DNA of 41,049 bases, taken from the NCBI GenBank assembly GCA_964438205.1, contig CAYTJQ010000028.1, positions 1 to 41,049 on the forward strand. Reading direction: 5' to 3'. Origin of the DNA: Pseudohaliea sp964438205. GTDB taxonomy: Bacteria > Pseudomonadota > Gammaproteobacteria > Pseudomonadales > Halieaceae. A program made the translations under genes and the position numbers. The notes under the pieces are model-generated. The model was not told where the DNA came from. It made no database searches and saw only the letters and a program-made list of their open reading frames with translations. Below, piece by piece: positions 8,901 through 16,245 of the stretch (positions within the stretch are counted from its first letter, which is position 1; each line of letters starts with the position of its first letter).

Positions 8901-11727
8901 CCGCGTCCATGCCGCGCACAGGCTTCTCGCGCAGACCCCATCCACCGTCGACCTCCACCGGCTCCATGCGATCCTTTCGCCCCTCGAACCGGTCTCCATT
9001 CCGTGCGGCCATGGCGGCCCGGCGGGACTGGTAGGGCTGGCCGTTGGGGCGGAGGTAGGGGGTGGCCGCGGCGTCTTCGTTGGTCGCCTGCTCCACGGTC
9101 TCCGCCTCGGGCGCGTCCTGCTGCTGGGCCTCCTGCTGGAGCGGCACGGCGCCGGCGTCTTCGATCTCGACGCCGTCGGCGTCCATCCAGACGCCGGGCT
9201 CGTCGGTGGCGGCAACCTGGGTGCCGTCGGGGAGTTCGTGGGTGGGGGTGAAGTCGGCGGGGTTCGGGTCTACTTCTGCGGCGGCGTCTTCTCCGGGCTG
9301 CGCGGCGGCAGGCCCAGCCGCTTCCTCAGTTCGGGGTCCACCGGGGGCTTCTCCCCCGTCTTCTTGCGCTCCCGGATCTCGTCCAGGATCTGCTGCGCGT
9401 TCGGCATTGGCCTCTCCTCGGATGATGGTCAGGAGGTCCTGGGTGACCTCGGATTCGGTGCGCCCCTGGCGGGCGGCGTCTTCCAGGATGCTCTCGACCC
9501 GGCCGGGATCCGCCGATTCCGCCTCACGGGCCAAGGATAGCAGGGCCTCGCTGTAGGGATCAGGTTCGCCGGTGGTGTCCACCGCCGGCGCCTCCGCCTC
9601 CATCTCGTCGGCGTACCGCTGGTAGGCGGTCATGATCTCGTCGGACTCGTCGGGGGCGAGCTCGGCCTGATCCTCGGCGCGCTGGCGCTCGGCCTCTTCC
9701 ATGTCCTGGGCCATGCGGTCTTCCTCGACCGCCAGGGAATACTCCTTGGCCCCGCGCTCGACGCTGGACAGGCGCTCTTCAAGTTCCCGGGGATCCCGGT
9801 TGCGCAGGTAGCCCATCTCCTGCAGCGGCTCGGCGAGGTCGTCCAGGGAGCGGGCGCCGGGCTTGCCGGGGCGCTCCAGGTTGCGCTGGCCGGGGACGGG
9901 GGCGCGCTGCTGGTCTACGTGGCTGAGGCGGTCGCGCCAGTCCGATTCCAGCTCGGTGTCCAGGCCGCCCAGCTTGCGGATGGCGGTGACCAGGTCGTCC
10001 TGCTCCGGGCGCACGGTGTTGTTGTCGCGCTGGCGCTGCCGGCGGCGCTGCTCGGGGGTGAGCTTCTGCGTCTCGCCCCGGGCGCGGGCCTCCTCGGCCT
10101 CGGCGTCCTGCTCCAGAGCGCGGCGCACGTCGGGGCGCTCGGCCTGCTCGGCCATGGAGCGGAGTTCGCGGGCGCGGCGGCGGCCGGCCTCTTCCGGCGT
10201 CTCGGCCTGGCGCTGCGGCTCGGCCTCCGGGGTATCGGCGGGGCGCAGGGCCCACTGGCCGTCCTCAAGCTGCACCGGTTCCAGCCGGTCCTTGGCGGCG
10301 GCCAGATCGTCGCGGTTGCGGGCGCCCCGGGCCGCAGCGGCACCGGGGAAGGGGCGGCCGTCCTTGCGGTAGATCAGGCCGTCCTCGGCCACCGGCAGGA
10401 TCTCGGTGGCGTCGCCCAGATACTCCGCCTGGTACTCCTCGCCGGTGTCGTCGCTCTCGCGCTGCTCACGGGCGCGCTGGGCGCGCTGGACGTCGGGCGT
10501 CAGGCCCACCTCGGCGCGCTCCTGCTCCCGCGCCTCCACGTCGGCCCGGGTGCCCACTTCGCCGTCGGGGGTTCCGACGAGTTCCGGCGCCTCCAGCAGG
10601 GGCGTGGTCAGCACCTCGGCGGCCTGCTCCGGCTCCATCTGGCTGACGGCGTCGGCCGCCTCCTGGATCTCTTCGTCGGTGGCCGTGCGGTTGCCGGCCT
10701 CGTCGAGCGCCCCGGCGCCCCGGGCGGCCAGGGCGCGGCCACCCTGGATCAGCCCGGCCGACCCTGCACCCAGGGCGGCCCGCTCCAGCACGTCCTCGGT
10801 CAGGCCCTGGTCCTCGTTGTAGCTGCGCTCGCCGATGTTCTGGCCCGCCGCGCCCGCGCCCTCGACCACGCCCTCGGAGATCATGTCACCCAGGATCCGC
10901 CCCCGGGTGCCGGCCATGAGCTTCTGCCGGGCGGCCTTGGGCATGGCGCGCAGGAGGCGGGTCACGTTCGCCACCTGGACCACGCCGGACGGCACGCCGT
11001 AGAGGCGGGCGACCTTCTGGGCGCTCTCTTCGTCCTGCCCGGCCTCCCGGGCGCGGGTGTAGGCCTCCTCGGACCCGGACCCGCCGGCGAGGGTGCCGGC
11101 GGCGCCCAGCTGGCCGGCCTTCTGCGCCGCCGTCAGCCCCCGGCCGGTGGCCCCGGCCGCCCCGGCCAGGCCCCGGGCCGCCATGCCGCCGGCGCCGCCG
11201 GTGGGCAGGTAGGCCAGCATGGAGCCGCCACCCTCGGCGAGCTTCACGGGCACGGAGTCGCGGTAGGCGGGGTCGAGCGGGAAGTTCTCGCGGGACCAGT
11301 CCTCGATGGCCTGGCCGGCCTCGCGGGTGATGCTCTCGTCGCCCTCGGGATCACCGGTGAGGCGCGAGAAGCCCTTGAGGCCGGACGAGACGGCCCCGGC
11401 GGCGCCCCGGGGCACGGCCTTGACCGATTCCTCGGCCGTGCCGGTCCAGGTCTGCTCGCCCTCGGGGCCCTCCCAGAGCGGGACCGGATCCAGCGGCTCC
11501 TGGCCGGCTAGGCGCAGGATGGGGTTGGCGACGAAGCGGTTGGTGAGGTTGGCCGCGGTGGGGACGGTGTTCACGGCCGCCGTCCCGATGGTATCCGCCG
11601 CCTGCTCGATGATGCCGGGGTCTTCCCCCTCGCCACCACCGAACACGGGGTCCTTCAGGCCGCCATCGGCCTCACCCTGCCCCCCTTCGGTCTGCTCGGG
11701 GTCGTCGCCAAAGACGGGATCCTTCAT
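2899..11727 (-). CDS. Giant 2942-residue polyvalent internal virion / ejection protein
   Basis: This is the last and largest gene of the late operon, coupled to the preceding gene by ATGA. It occupies the slot of the large ejection protein (T7 gp16, or the multi-thousand-residue protein of Bcep22-like podoviruses). Visible parts in order: N-terminal KDPVFG repeat, Gly/Ala-rich hydrophobic stretches (~165-235), two copies of a ~48-residue module (~449-495 and ~889-938), a long coiled-coil acidic region, an 'A-GFRWSRANNAWQ' module (~1440), a zincin-like HEIQH (~1628), a second HEAVGH (~1904), a hydrophobic segment (~2629), and a C-terminal region resembling LPD38 of large polyvalent proteins (~2600-2900). 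It is likely packaged in the capsid and delivered with DNA, with metallopeptidase activity possible. Family placement is from motifs and context. Confidence 0.82.
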   Translation of the reverse strand: MKDPVFGDDPEQTEGGQGEADGGLKDPVFGGGEGEDPGIIEQAADTIGTAAVNTVPTAANLTNRFVANPILRLAGQEPLDPVPLWEGPEGEQTWTGTAEESVKAVPRGAAGAVSSGLKGFSRLTGDPEGDESITREAGQAIEDWSRENFPLDPAYRDSVPVKLAEGGGSMLAYLPTGGAGGMAARGLAGAAGATGRGLTAAQKAGQLGAAGTLAGGSGSEEAYTRAREAGQDEESAQKVARLYGVPSGVVQVANVTRLLRAMPKAARQKLMAGTRGRILGDMISEGVVEGAGAAGQNIGERSYNEDQGLTEDVLERAALGAGSAGLIQGGRALAARGAGALDEAGNRTATDEEIQEAADAVSQMEPEQAAEVLTTPLLEAPELVGTPDGEVGTRADVEAREQERAEVGLTPDVQRAQRAREQRESDDTGEEYQAEYLGDATEILPVAEDGLIYRKDGRPFPGAAAARGARNRDDLAAAKDRLEPVQLEDGQWALRPADTPEAEPQRQAETPEEAGRRRARELRSMAEQAERPDVRRALEQDAEAEEARARGETQKLTPEQRRRQRQRDNNTVRPEQDDLVTAIRKLGGLDTELESDWRDRLSHVDQQRAPVPGQRNLERPGKPGARSLDDLAEPLQEMGYLRNRDPRELEERLSSVERGAKEYSLAVEEDRMAQDMEEAERQRAEDQAELAPDESDEIMTAYQRYADEMEAEAPAVDTTGEPDPYSEALLSLAREAESADPGRVESILEDAARQGRTESEVTQDLLTIIRGEANAERAADPGRDPGAQEDGGEAPGGPRTEEAAGPAAAQPGEDAAAEVDPNPADFTPTHELPDGTQVAATDEPGVWMDADGVEIEDAGAVPLQQEAQQQDAPEAETVEQATNEDAAATPYLRPNGQPYQSRRAAMAARNGDRFEGRKDRMEPVEVDGGWGLREKPVRGMDAEGRPDDGGPIKEGDIFRTSSGRETTPYADGKGLRKSTQWLIDNAVAEAESRGDDFNALQFRGEQPSRKQGDIPPASRDAMHEYLFGQQPEVPREAIRPLGERTESRADEETGEQAETLARRATRRLAEENTSLIEIARSGDLEDVRKGITPSWSRRLREEAGESGEAVETLDEGEIPDSEIQWLAEQEAPERAEQTAPRGAMAEARDALDKARQEAERMPDDASIAAEDLPFDLAEQAHSGTSQTPEVRAMQEQTGYLRHMAGLYDQMAPLADTDQKRADLVEELNRYKKEYLSRYRAMLNARAGMMSPMVAGPAKFPERSQRKKSSAYEKKASDFEDWQKKARGAIRRKLQPEKAPVRATDADAAERLEAKIAEREQTQERMKQANKIIRSKKRTDDEKRQALVDELGFTDKQAADAMTKDFAGRVGFSQHTLSNNNARIKDLRSRLDGIRQQEQVAESTGGEVTAEFDGGQVTADFAGRRLRVEHDQKPGQETRDALKAAGFRWSRANNAWQATLNNRAITQAEKITGADLGVDQSGESREYNGDEPEGLEGPAFSFAGQRAKTSDPNNLAHARRLLGEGVDPETVRQRTGWFQGPDDKWRFEISDEGVRYLPVKNGTAGKLWTEELERVIDHPRLFAAYPRLRGLSVVSARGMKENGTYKPNEREIWINADRPALDQLGTLLHEIQHGIQSIEGFARGSNKSAEKRTLEQERSQDFTRAEDDFREAAEGAPEVAERLRAQNAHTLTLMDRYGVESPQDLRGIRTEDDLREMRRLNSAYNQAVEDAGGFDAPAVRRLIDASQRMMDAHLSRPSDGQAFERYTRQAGEVEARNTQTRMGLTEAERQATAPEQTADRSAEDVIVQWGGEVMENAPIPDNFHPSVSRGELTEMIDRVTANWKGAPPIKAVDNEFQLPGELLLDIYHNGALGEVRGVYHRGQIHLIGENIPDVETAERILLHEAVGHYGLRRALGDEAAIKQALNKVWTSFGKSGHQEIIDRYFPDGDFDVNNVDHRQIVAEEKLAHLAETGQKPKLVQQAVAAIRDALRKLGFNLDFNESDLAALIRKAHRVVERGGVETALDAELEPRMSRGEDDGLSRAREKAGLGGRKTLFEEKSEVMQEWASEFDRDHLIQGTLDKFHGIKRAEERILGNIPHEQSAYVAARLSTGTSSTMQAILHHGAPKWDSGIIQKQEGSKGLLPILDPVKGDLDRFMGWMVARRARRLQQEGRENNLTEVDVRELMEDAEKAPTFDQFEQVAAELDAFKKSVLDVAEQAGLIDPNSRAAWDHADYIPFYRVTDDGGTTGPGGAAQKLAGQSSRIRVLKGGEERLNDPLENLVMNFTHLMDASMKNHAARQVAINFNGQGDMDTEGRSVGRDFAEPINAEGNGILEEVGMDSERARIPMQQVRKHLQEQGVDPNLLPREALEGVRDLWAIKPPADPDVIRVMDNGKARYFKVNDPLLLRSMTAIREESLNNVAMRVMRGFKRVLTRGITSSPDFIARNWIRDMMNAWTINEDHFQMFGDSLRGAKRSVFEDESFQSMLFAGASFQGGYVNASDPGDVTRSIRRAMREKGYSTAAQNEHIASIIDDPMKVWEAYTKIADAVENSSREAVYEASKQAGKSEAQAVFEAKDLMDYSMRGDFTAIQAATDVIPFLNARIQGHYKIARAGASHPGRVLARGSTLVGFSLGLLAMNMGNEEYEELPDWDKDMYWHIFAGGEHFRIPKPFEIGVLFGTVPERIARNYQGLDENDDSMERLGWNFAQAFGMDMPAAFMPGIEVWANRDTFRDAPIEGMADQGKLDSARYNASTSDTMRVLGNASLGDTNFSDATGLSPKEMEHLWQGHLGTMGMYALSMADMLTREAEGAPTKPSWRWDDAPVIGTFYRSQPARSTRYADELYDLREKANKAYRTMQSHMENQDPEAAREVVDRHRDELRLRDLANSSAQRMSDLRNQMDRVYRSDMSPEEKREKIDRIYRAMNRITRRTMGAVDRSRERSQ

Positions 11728-13367
11728 CGGGCCTCCGGGAACTGCTTGCGGACGCGGCGCCGGATGGCTTCATCCGACGCATCGGGGTTCTGCTGGCGCA
11801 GGACCTGGGCGTAGGCGTTGGGGTCGCGGCGGGCGCGCTCGACGAGATCGGGGCTGATCTCCTGCTGGCGGCCGCCGCCCTGCCGGGTCGCCTTCTCGGG
11901 GCGCCGCTGTTCGGCGCCGGGGCGGGCCTGCCCTTCCTGCTCGCTGCCGGCGATGCCCTGGAGGAGGTCGGTGTAGCCCAGGCTCTCCGCGATGCTGGCA
12001 AGGCCGCCGGCCTGGCTACCGACTCGCCGCCGGATGAAATCCGCGGCTCCACCCGATGCCTCGGCCTCCGGGATGCCGCCGCCCTGGCCCTGCTCGGGGG
12101 GTTCCTGCTGACCGCCCCCGCCTCGGGACTGCTGACCGCCATCGCGGGGCGGCCCGCCCCCGCTCCGCAGATCCAGTCCGTTCGACTGCACCCGCCCGAT
12201 CCACTCGTTGTAGGTGGGGGCCTCGGCGCGACGGCGCACGGCCTCATCCACCATCTGCTCGTACTGCTGCTTCTCCTGGCCGCTCGCCATCATGGCCTGG
12301 GTGCGGAGGTTCTGGAGCTCGGATTCGGAGGGGATGTCGAACTCGGTGCGGTAGTGGTTTCGCAGGTCGGAGTCGGAGAAGGTCTTGGCCGTCTCGCCCT
12401 GGTCGGTGAGGACCGGGATCCGCCAGTCCCCATCCTCGGTGGCCGCGCCGGTCCCGGGCATGCCGCCCACGTCCTTCGTCTCGCCGGTGGCGGGGTTGTA
12501 GAGGGTGCCGTCGTTGAGCTTGTCCCACTCGGACGCCGGGCCCACCTCGCCTCCGCGGCGCACGATCTGCTCCTCCAGGGCGGCCTGGAGCTGTTCGCGG
12601 ATCTGCGGGTTGTCCTTGGTGGCGTCGAGCATCCGGCGGTGGCCGATGATCCGCTTGCCCAGGGTGTCCACGTCCACCGGCAGGGCCTCGTTGTCCTCGG
12701 CGCTGTGCATGTGGGTCATGGGGGCGCGGTAGCTCACCTTCTCGCCGTTCTCGTCGGTGCCCTCCACCTCCAGCTCGAACATGACGCTCTTGCCGTCGGG
12801 CCCGGGCACGATGTCGGCGATCCGCTTGTCCTCCACGGTGACCTGGCGCCCGTCGTGCCAGGCCGTCTCGCCGATCCCCTTCTTGACGCGGTCCTCCAGG
12901 AGGACGTTGGCGGCGTCGGTGATCTCGGGATCGCTCATCACCTCGCGGGGGCTGCGGGCGTCCTGGCCGGACAGCACGCCATCCACCTTGCCCACAGCCG
13001 TCTCCAGCTTCTCCCGGCGGTCGGGGTCGAAGTAGTTGTCCGGGTCGGCGCCGGTGACCTCGCGGAAGGTCTCGCGGAGCTGGCCGTCCTCGCGCAGCGG
13101 CTCGAACTCGCTTGGGTCCACGTTTGCGCCGCGCTCCAGGGCGTGGAGGCCGCCACGGAGTTCGTTAGCCTCCTGCTCCTGCTCGTAGGTGTCCATCTTC
13201 TTATCGAACAGCGCCTCCTGGCGGTCGGCCTGATCGGCCTGTCGCTGCCGGCGCAACTTGCGGTCCTCCTGTTCCATCTCCATGCGGCGCTGGTTGTTGA
13301 GGTGGTCCGACATCATGCCGAAGCCCTGCATGAAGCCGGAGCTTAGGGATCCGAGCCCTTGTGCCAT
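11724..13367 (-). CDS. Putative internal virion protein, coiled-coil (547 aa)
   Basis: The protein starts at ATG 13367 after AGGAGAT. Its N-terminal ~75 residues form a charged helical coil (QRRMEMEQEDRKLRRQRQ onward). A globular acidic middle (~80-380) follows, then a Gly/Gln-rich low-complexity linker (~400-450 and ~475-510) and a short basic helical tail ending RRRVRKQFPEAR. No enzymatic motif is recognised. Size and position, between the small internal proteins and the giant ejection protein, match the middle member of the T7 gp14-gp15-gp16 ejection set. Its stop overlaps the giant gene's start (ATGA), giving coupled synthesis. Assignment is by synteny and composition only. Confidence 0.65.
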   Translation of the reverse strand: MAQGLGSLSSGFMQGFGMMSDHLNNQRRMEMEQEDRKLRRQRQADQADRQEALFDKKMDTYEQEQEANELRGGLHALERGANVDPSEFEPLREDGQLRETFREVTGADPDNYFDPDRREKLETAVGKVDGVLSGQDARSPREVMSDPEITDAANVLLEDRVKKGIGETAWHDGRQVTVEDKRIADIVPGPDGKSVMFELEVEGTDENGEKVSYRAPMTHMHSAEDNEALPVDVDTLGKRIIGHRRMLDATKDNPQIREQLQAALEEQIVRRGGEVGPASEWDKLNDGTLYNPATGETKDVGGMPGTGAATEDGDWRIPVLTDQGETAKTFSDSDLRNHYRTEFDIPSESELQNLRTQAMMASGQEKQQYEQMVDEAVRRRAEAPTYNEWIGRVQSNGLDLRSGGGPPRDGGQQSRGGGGQQEPPEQGQGGGIPEAEASGGAADFIRRRVGSQAGGLASIAESLGYTDLLQGIAGSEQEGQARPGAEQRRPEKATRQGGGRQQEISPDLVERARRDPNAYAQVLRQQNPDASDEAIRRRVRKQFPEAR

Positions 13368-13376
13368 GGTGATCTC

Positions 13377-13613
13377 CTAGAACATCGAGTCGGCGAGGTA
13401 GCCGACGCCGGCGCCAACGAGGGTCCCGACACCAGGCTTAATCATGGTGCCAATGGAGGCGCCTGTACCGACGGCGCTCATGGTCTGCTGCTTGTCCTGC
13501 TGCTCGATCCGGTCGTTGGTCTGCTCGCGCTGGCGCTTGAGGTCCGATACGCGGGACAGGGACTGGATCCCCTGCTGCTTGTAGTTCTGGCCGAGGCCGA
13601 TGAGTCCTGCCAT
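13377..13613 (-). CDS. Small glycine-zipper internal virion protein
   Basis: This 78-residue product has a GGAGG ribosome site. The N-terminal half is a charged helix (SLSRVSDLKRQREQTNDRIE). The C-terminal half is glycine-spaced and hydrophobic (VGTGASIGTMIKPGVGTL, then VGAGVGYLADSMF), a glycine-zipper-like segment able to insert into membrane. Small proteins of this design in podovirus ejection modules resemble the T7 gp14 class, which forms the outer-membrane pore during DNA injection. No database family is claimed. It lies between the two related internal proteins and the 547-residue coiled-coil protein. Confidence 0.65.
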   Translation of the reverse strand: MAGLIGLGQNYKQQGIQSLSRVSDLKRQREQTNDRIEQQDKQQTMSAVGTGASIGTMIKPGVGTLVGAGVGYLADSMF

Positions 13614-13622
13614 GGTCGCCTC

Positions 13623-14114
13623 CTACTGACCCGGGTTCTTGCGCTGCTGAGCCAGCGAGCCCAGCCCGCCCACCATGGCCGCCTGGTTGCGGTCCTCGAT
13701 GGCGGTGCGGCCGGTGTTCATGCCGCCGGCGGTGGCCGCTGCCTGGTCGAGGGCGTTCTGCCGGCCCAGGGACTGCTTCTGATCGCCGGTCACGGAGAGG
13801 CCGTAGCCCTCCATTCTCCGCTGCCGCTGGCCGGCCATGCTGTCGTAGGCCTGCCCCATGTCCTGGCTGACCTGCCCCCGCATGCGGCTCTCCGCCTCGG
13901 GGTCGTTGGTCATGTCCATCAGGGCGTCCTCCACCGGGCGGAATCGGCGCTTGTAGTCCTCCCACTGCTGCCGGTGGACGCGGCCGAGCTGGTCGTGGGC
14001 ATCGCCGCCCTTGCCGAGGGTCATGGGGGTGCCGCTCTCGGGTGTAACGTAGCTGACGCCGCCCTGCTCGCTGGAACTGGTAGAGGGTCGTTCCGGGGTA
14101 TAGCCGCCACTCAT
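13623..14114 (-). CDS. Putative internal virion protein, paralogue A (163 aa)
   Basis: The gene starts at ATG 14114 after GGAGG. The polar, Gln/Gly/Met-rich protein contains QQWEDYKRRFRPVEDALM near residues 50-67. This aligns with ERWNDYQTRLRPYEDQYM of the next gene upstream, indicating that the two arose by duplication. Lack of Cys, high Gln/Ala content and helical propensity are usual for small ejection proteins. Function in the virion is inferred from position. Confidence 0.62.
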   Translation of the reverse strand: MSGGYTPERPSTSSSEQGGVSYVTPESGTPMTLGKGGDAHDQLGRVHRQQWEDYKRRFRPVEDALMDMTNDPEAESRMRGQVSQDMGQAYDSMAGQRQRRMEGYGLSVTGDQKQSLGRQNALDQAAATAGGMNTGRTAIEDRNQAAMVGGLGSLAQQRKNPGQ

Positions 14115-14123
14115 GGCCGCCTC

Positions 14124-14804
14124 CTACTGGTAGGTGAAGTTGAGGCCGCGGGTGTTCATGTTCCCCGTCTGGTCGGCCAGCATCTGATCCTGCTGGCCGC
14201 CGGCGGAGACGCCGCGAAGCTGGCCGCCGGCCTGGCTCTGGTAGCCGCTGGGCTGCATGGCATAGGACGTGCCCATTCCGGCCAGGTTGCCGGCGAACTG
14301 CTGGTTGGAGGCCGACTCCTGCATCGCCATCTGCGCCCGGTGCTGGGCGTCGCTAGCCGCGCCGGACGCCACCTGGCCCATGCCGGTCTGGGCCATGTCC
14401 GCCTGCCCCTGGCCCAGGTTCACGACGTTCTGCAGGCCCTGCATGTGCTGGGCGGTGGTGGCCTGGTGAGCCTCGGTGGCGCCGGCGCCCTGCACCTGCG
14501 CCTGCTGGCTATCCAGCCCGCCCATCTCCATGACGGCCGCCCCGCTGCCGGGGCCGACGCCGCGCTTCATCAGGCCGGACTCGGTCTCCTGCCGGGGATC
14601 CTCGAAGCTCATGGCCGTGGCCGCCGTGGCCTGGCCGCGAGCCTGGGTGTGGTCGCCGGCGCTGCGCTGCACCGACTCCATGTACTGATCCTCGTAGGGC
14701 CGGAGCCGGGTCTGGTAGTCGTTCCACCGCTCGACCGCGATCTCGCCCAGGGCGTTCTCCTCGGCCGTGGGCTTTACCTTGTTGTCACCGCCGCCGCCAC
14801 TCAT
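14124..14804 (-). CDS. Putative internal virion protein, paralogue B (226 aa)
   Basis: The protein begins with a Gly-rich MSGGGGDNK and the ERWNDYQTRLRPYEDQYM motif shared with its neighbour. It continues as a long Gln/Ala/Gly/Met-rich helical region and ends RGLNFTYQ. Its ATG overlaps the stop of the GNAT-like gene (ATGA) and GGAGG precedes it. Composition and place match T7-like internal virion protein B analogues. There is no catalytic motif. Confidence 0.62.
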   Translation of the reverse strand: MSGGGGDNKVKPTAEENALGEIAVERWNDYQTRLRPYEDQYMESVQRSAGDHTQARGQATAATAMSFEDPRQETESGLMKRGVGPGSGAAVMEMGGLDSQQAQVQGAGATEAHQATTAQHMQGLQNVVNLGQGQADMAQTGMGQVASGAASDAQHRAQMAMQESASNQQFAGNLAGMGTSYAMQPSGYQSQAGGQLRGVSAGGQQDQMLADQTGNMNTRGLNFTYQ

Positions 14805-15193
14805 GGGGATGCCTCCATCTCGTATTCCACACGCGCCACCTTCCAGGGCGCCCCAAGGCGCCGCTCGTAACCCTTCCGGGGGGAGTTGAATGCCACCCGC
14901 GTCGCATCGGCCCGACGGGCCATGTCACGAAGCTGGGGGCCGTACTTCTCGAACATGCCGTGATGCTGGCTCCAGCCCAGCCAGATCCACAGGCTGCGCC
15001 GCCCGGTGTGCGGGCAGACATCGACGTACCAGACGATGAAGCCGTCCTCGCTGGTCCAGAGTTGGGCGGCGCCGTTGACCACGGCCGCATAGACGTCCTC
15101 GGGGCGGAAGCCTTCGCCCGACTTGCGAATGGCGCGCTCCACGCCCGGGCGCACCCAGTCCCAGCACTGGCGGATGTTGGCGGGCTCAAGCAT
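14801..15193 (-). CDS. GNAT-fold-like phage protein (130 aa)
   Basis: I start it at ATG 15193 (MLEPANIRQCWDWVRPGVER); the open frame extends further upstream but runs through a transcription terminator. The pattern 'I-x-x-x-W-x-x-V-R-x-G-V-E ... RPEDVYAAVVNGAAQLW ... GFIVWYV ... LWIWLGW ... ATRVAFNSPRKGYERRL' matches short phage proteins annotated as N-acetyltransferase-like. They share this fold and relation to T7 gp13 internal virion protein A, though that link is from memory of the family. Located at the head of the ejection-protein cluster, it is probably structural rather than an active acetyltransferase, because no clear acetyl-CoA P-loop (Q/RxxGxG/A) is visible. Confidence 0.6.
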   Translation of the reverse strand: MLEPANIRQCWDWVRPGVERAIRKSGEGFRPEDVYAAVVNGAAQLWTSEDGFIVWYVDVCPHTGRRSLWIWLGWSQHHGMFEKYGPQLRDMARRADATRVAFNSPRKGYERRLGAPWKVARVEYEMEASP

Positions 15194-15208
15194 CAGGGAC
15201 TCCAACGC

Positions 15209-15241
15209 AAAAAGCCCCGGGCCAGGAAGGCACCGGGGCTT
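15209..15241 (-). terminator. Intrinsic terminator inside late operon
   Basis: Read on the minus strand: a 9-bp stem AAGCCCCGG / CCGGGGCTT (arms at 15233-15241 and 15212-15220) with a 12-base loop, the 3' arm running into a T tract. It lies between the 315-residue tail gene and the GNAT-like gene. It would cap or attenuate expression of tail genes before the ejection module. Confidence 0.85.
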
Positions 15242-15297
15242 GGGCGGACGGGTTGCGATTCTACCGGGATTATAGGCTATTGCGGGCGGGTCGTCAG

Positions 15298-16245
15298 CTA
15301 GTTGGAGTCGAAGGTGACCTCTTTGACCGTGATCTTGGTGGTGTAGTCGTCGGCCCTCTCTTCCGACTCTCCACCGCCCCATAAAAAGTCCTCTCCGAAC
15401 TCTGGCGTACCGCTAAAATCACTTGCCACGCCATCCCAGTACCACCTCATCCCTGCGCCGCAATAATGTAGCTGCACGGAGTCCCTGGTCGTTTCCGCGG
15501 TATTCAGCCCAACGCTTGAGATGATGTCGTTGGAGGCAACGTGAACGTACTCCTCTCTCCACACCTCCTGCCATTCCCCAAAATAATACTCATAGGCCCG
15601 GTAGGTGTACCAGTTCCACCACCCTCCCGTGTGCTTCTGGAAGGGCCTGGTGTCAATGACGAAGTAGTTATTGTACCCATCCACCGCGTCGATATTCGCT
15701 CTGAGCGCAATCGTCGGATTGCTGCCCCAGGTGAAATCTTCCAGGGGGTCGAGAACCGTTGTCTTTACAACCTTCAGGTAGTTTTTCTCGTTGGACGAAA
15801 AAACCACTCTCCCGTTGCGATCCCGGATCGCCATCCCGTACCCGGACGGCTCCCCCTCTGCCAGTCGCGACGCAATAGCAAAGTCCACTGGCGGGTTGTA
15901 GGTGCCGTCGTATTGGCCGGTTGCCTTGAAGGCGTCCTTGGCGCCCTGCAGTGGGTAGGGGCTCCACGGCATCAGGTGCATGCCATTCAGCACGCCGGCG
16001 TTACCAGAGAACCCCAGGGCGCCCATGAGGCCGTCACCATCACTGGGCGCGGCCTTCATGGCGATGATGGGAGCGTCGTTGGACGAGTAGGCGTTGGCGA
16101 ACTGGATGTCCCTGGCCGTGCCGCCGAACAGCGATCCGTTCGCGATGGACTGCTCCATCAGTTTTCCCTGGATGGTCTCGGACAGAACAAGGGCCTCGAA
16201 TCCGGCGTCGATGCCCTTGCTATTTGTTCGGATCCCGAAGCTCAT
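15298..16245 (-). CDS. Tail/virion protein of unknown function (315 aa), lower GC
   Basis: Start ATG 16245 (MSFGIRTNSKGIDAGFEALV) is chosen for its ATGA overlap with the preceding gene rather than the ATG 8 codons earlier. The protein is beta-rich and aromatic, with many Trp/Tyr in the second half (GGWWNWYTYRAYEYYFGEW). No enzymatic motif or family is recognised. It is the last gene of the tail-tip cluster and ends 57 bases before a terminator. GC is visibly lower than in neighbouring genes, as in the adjacent 122-residue gene, suggesting a replaced host-interaction module. Confidence 0.7.
   Translation of the reverse strand: MSFGIRTNSKGIDAGFEALVLSETIQGKLMEQSIANGSLFGGTARDIQFANAYSSNDAPIIAMKAAPSDGDGLMGALGFSGNAGVLNGMHLMPWSPYPLQGAKDAFKATGQYDGTYNPPVDFAIASRLAEGEPSGYGMAIRDRNGRVVFSSNEKNYLKVVKTTVLDPLEDFTWGSNPTIALRANIDAVDGYNNYFVIDTRPFQKHTGGWWNWYTYRAYEYYFGEWQEVWREEYVHVASNDIISSVGLNTAETTRDSVQLHYCGAGMRWYWDGVASDFSGTPEFGEDFLWGGGESEERADDYTTKITVKEVTFDSN

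Noticed and set aside
15194..15382. N-terminal extension of the GNAT-like gene to 15382
   Set aside because: The extension crosses an intrinsic terminator and overlaps the preceding gene; it encodes low-complexity Arg/His/Pro-rich sequence with no family similarity.
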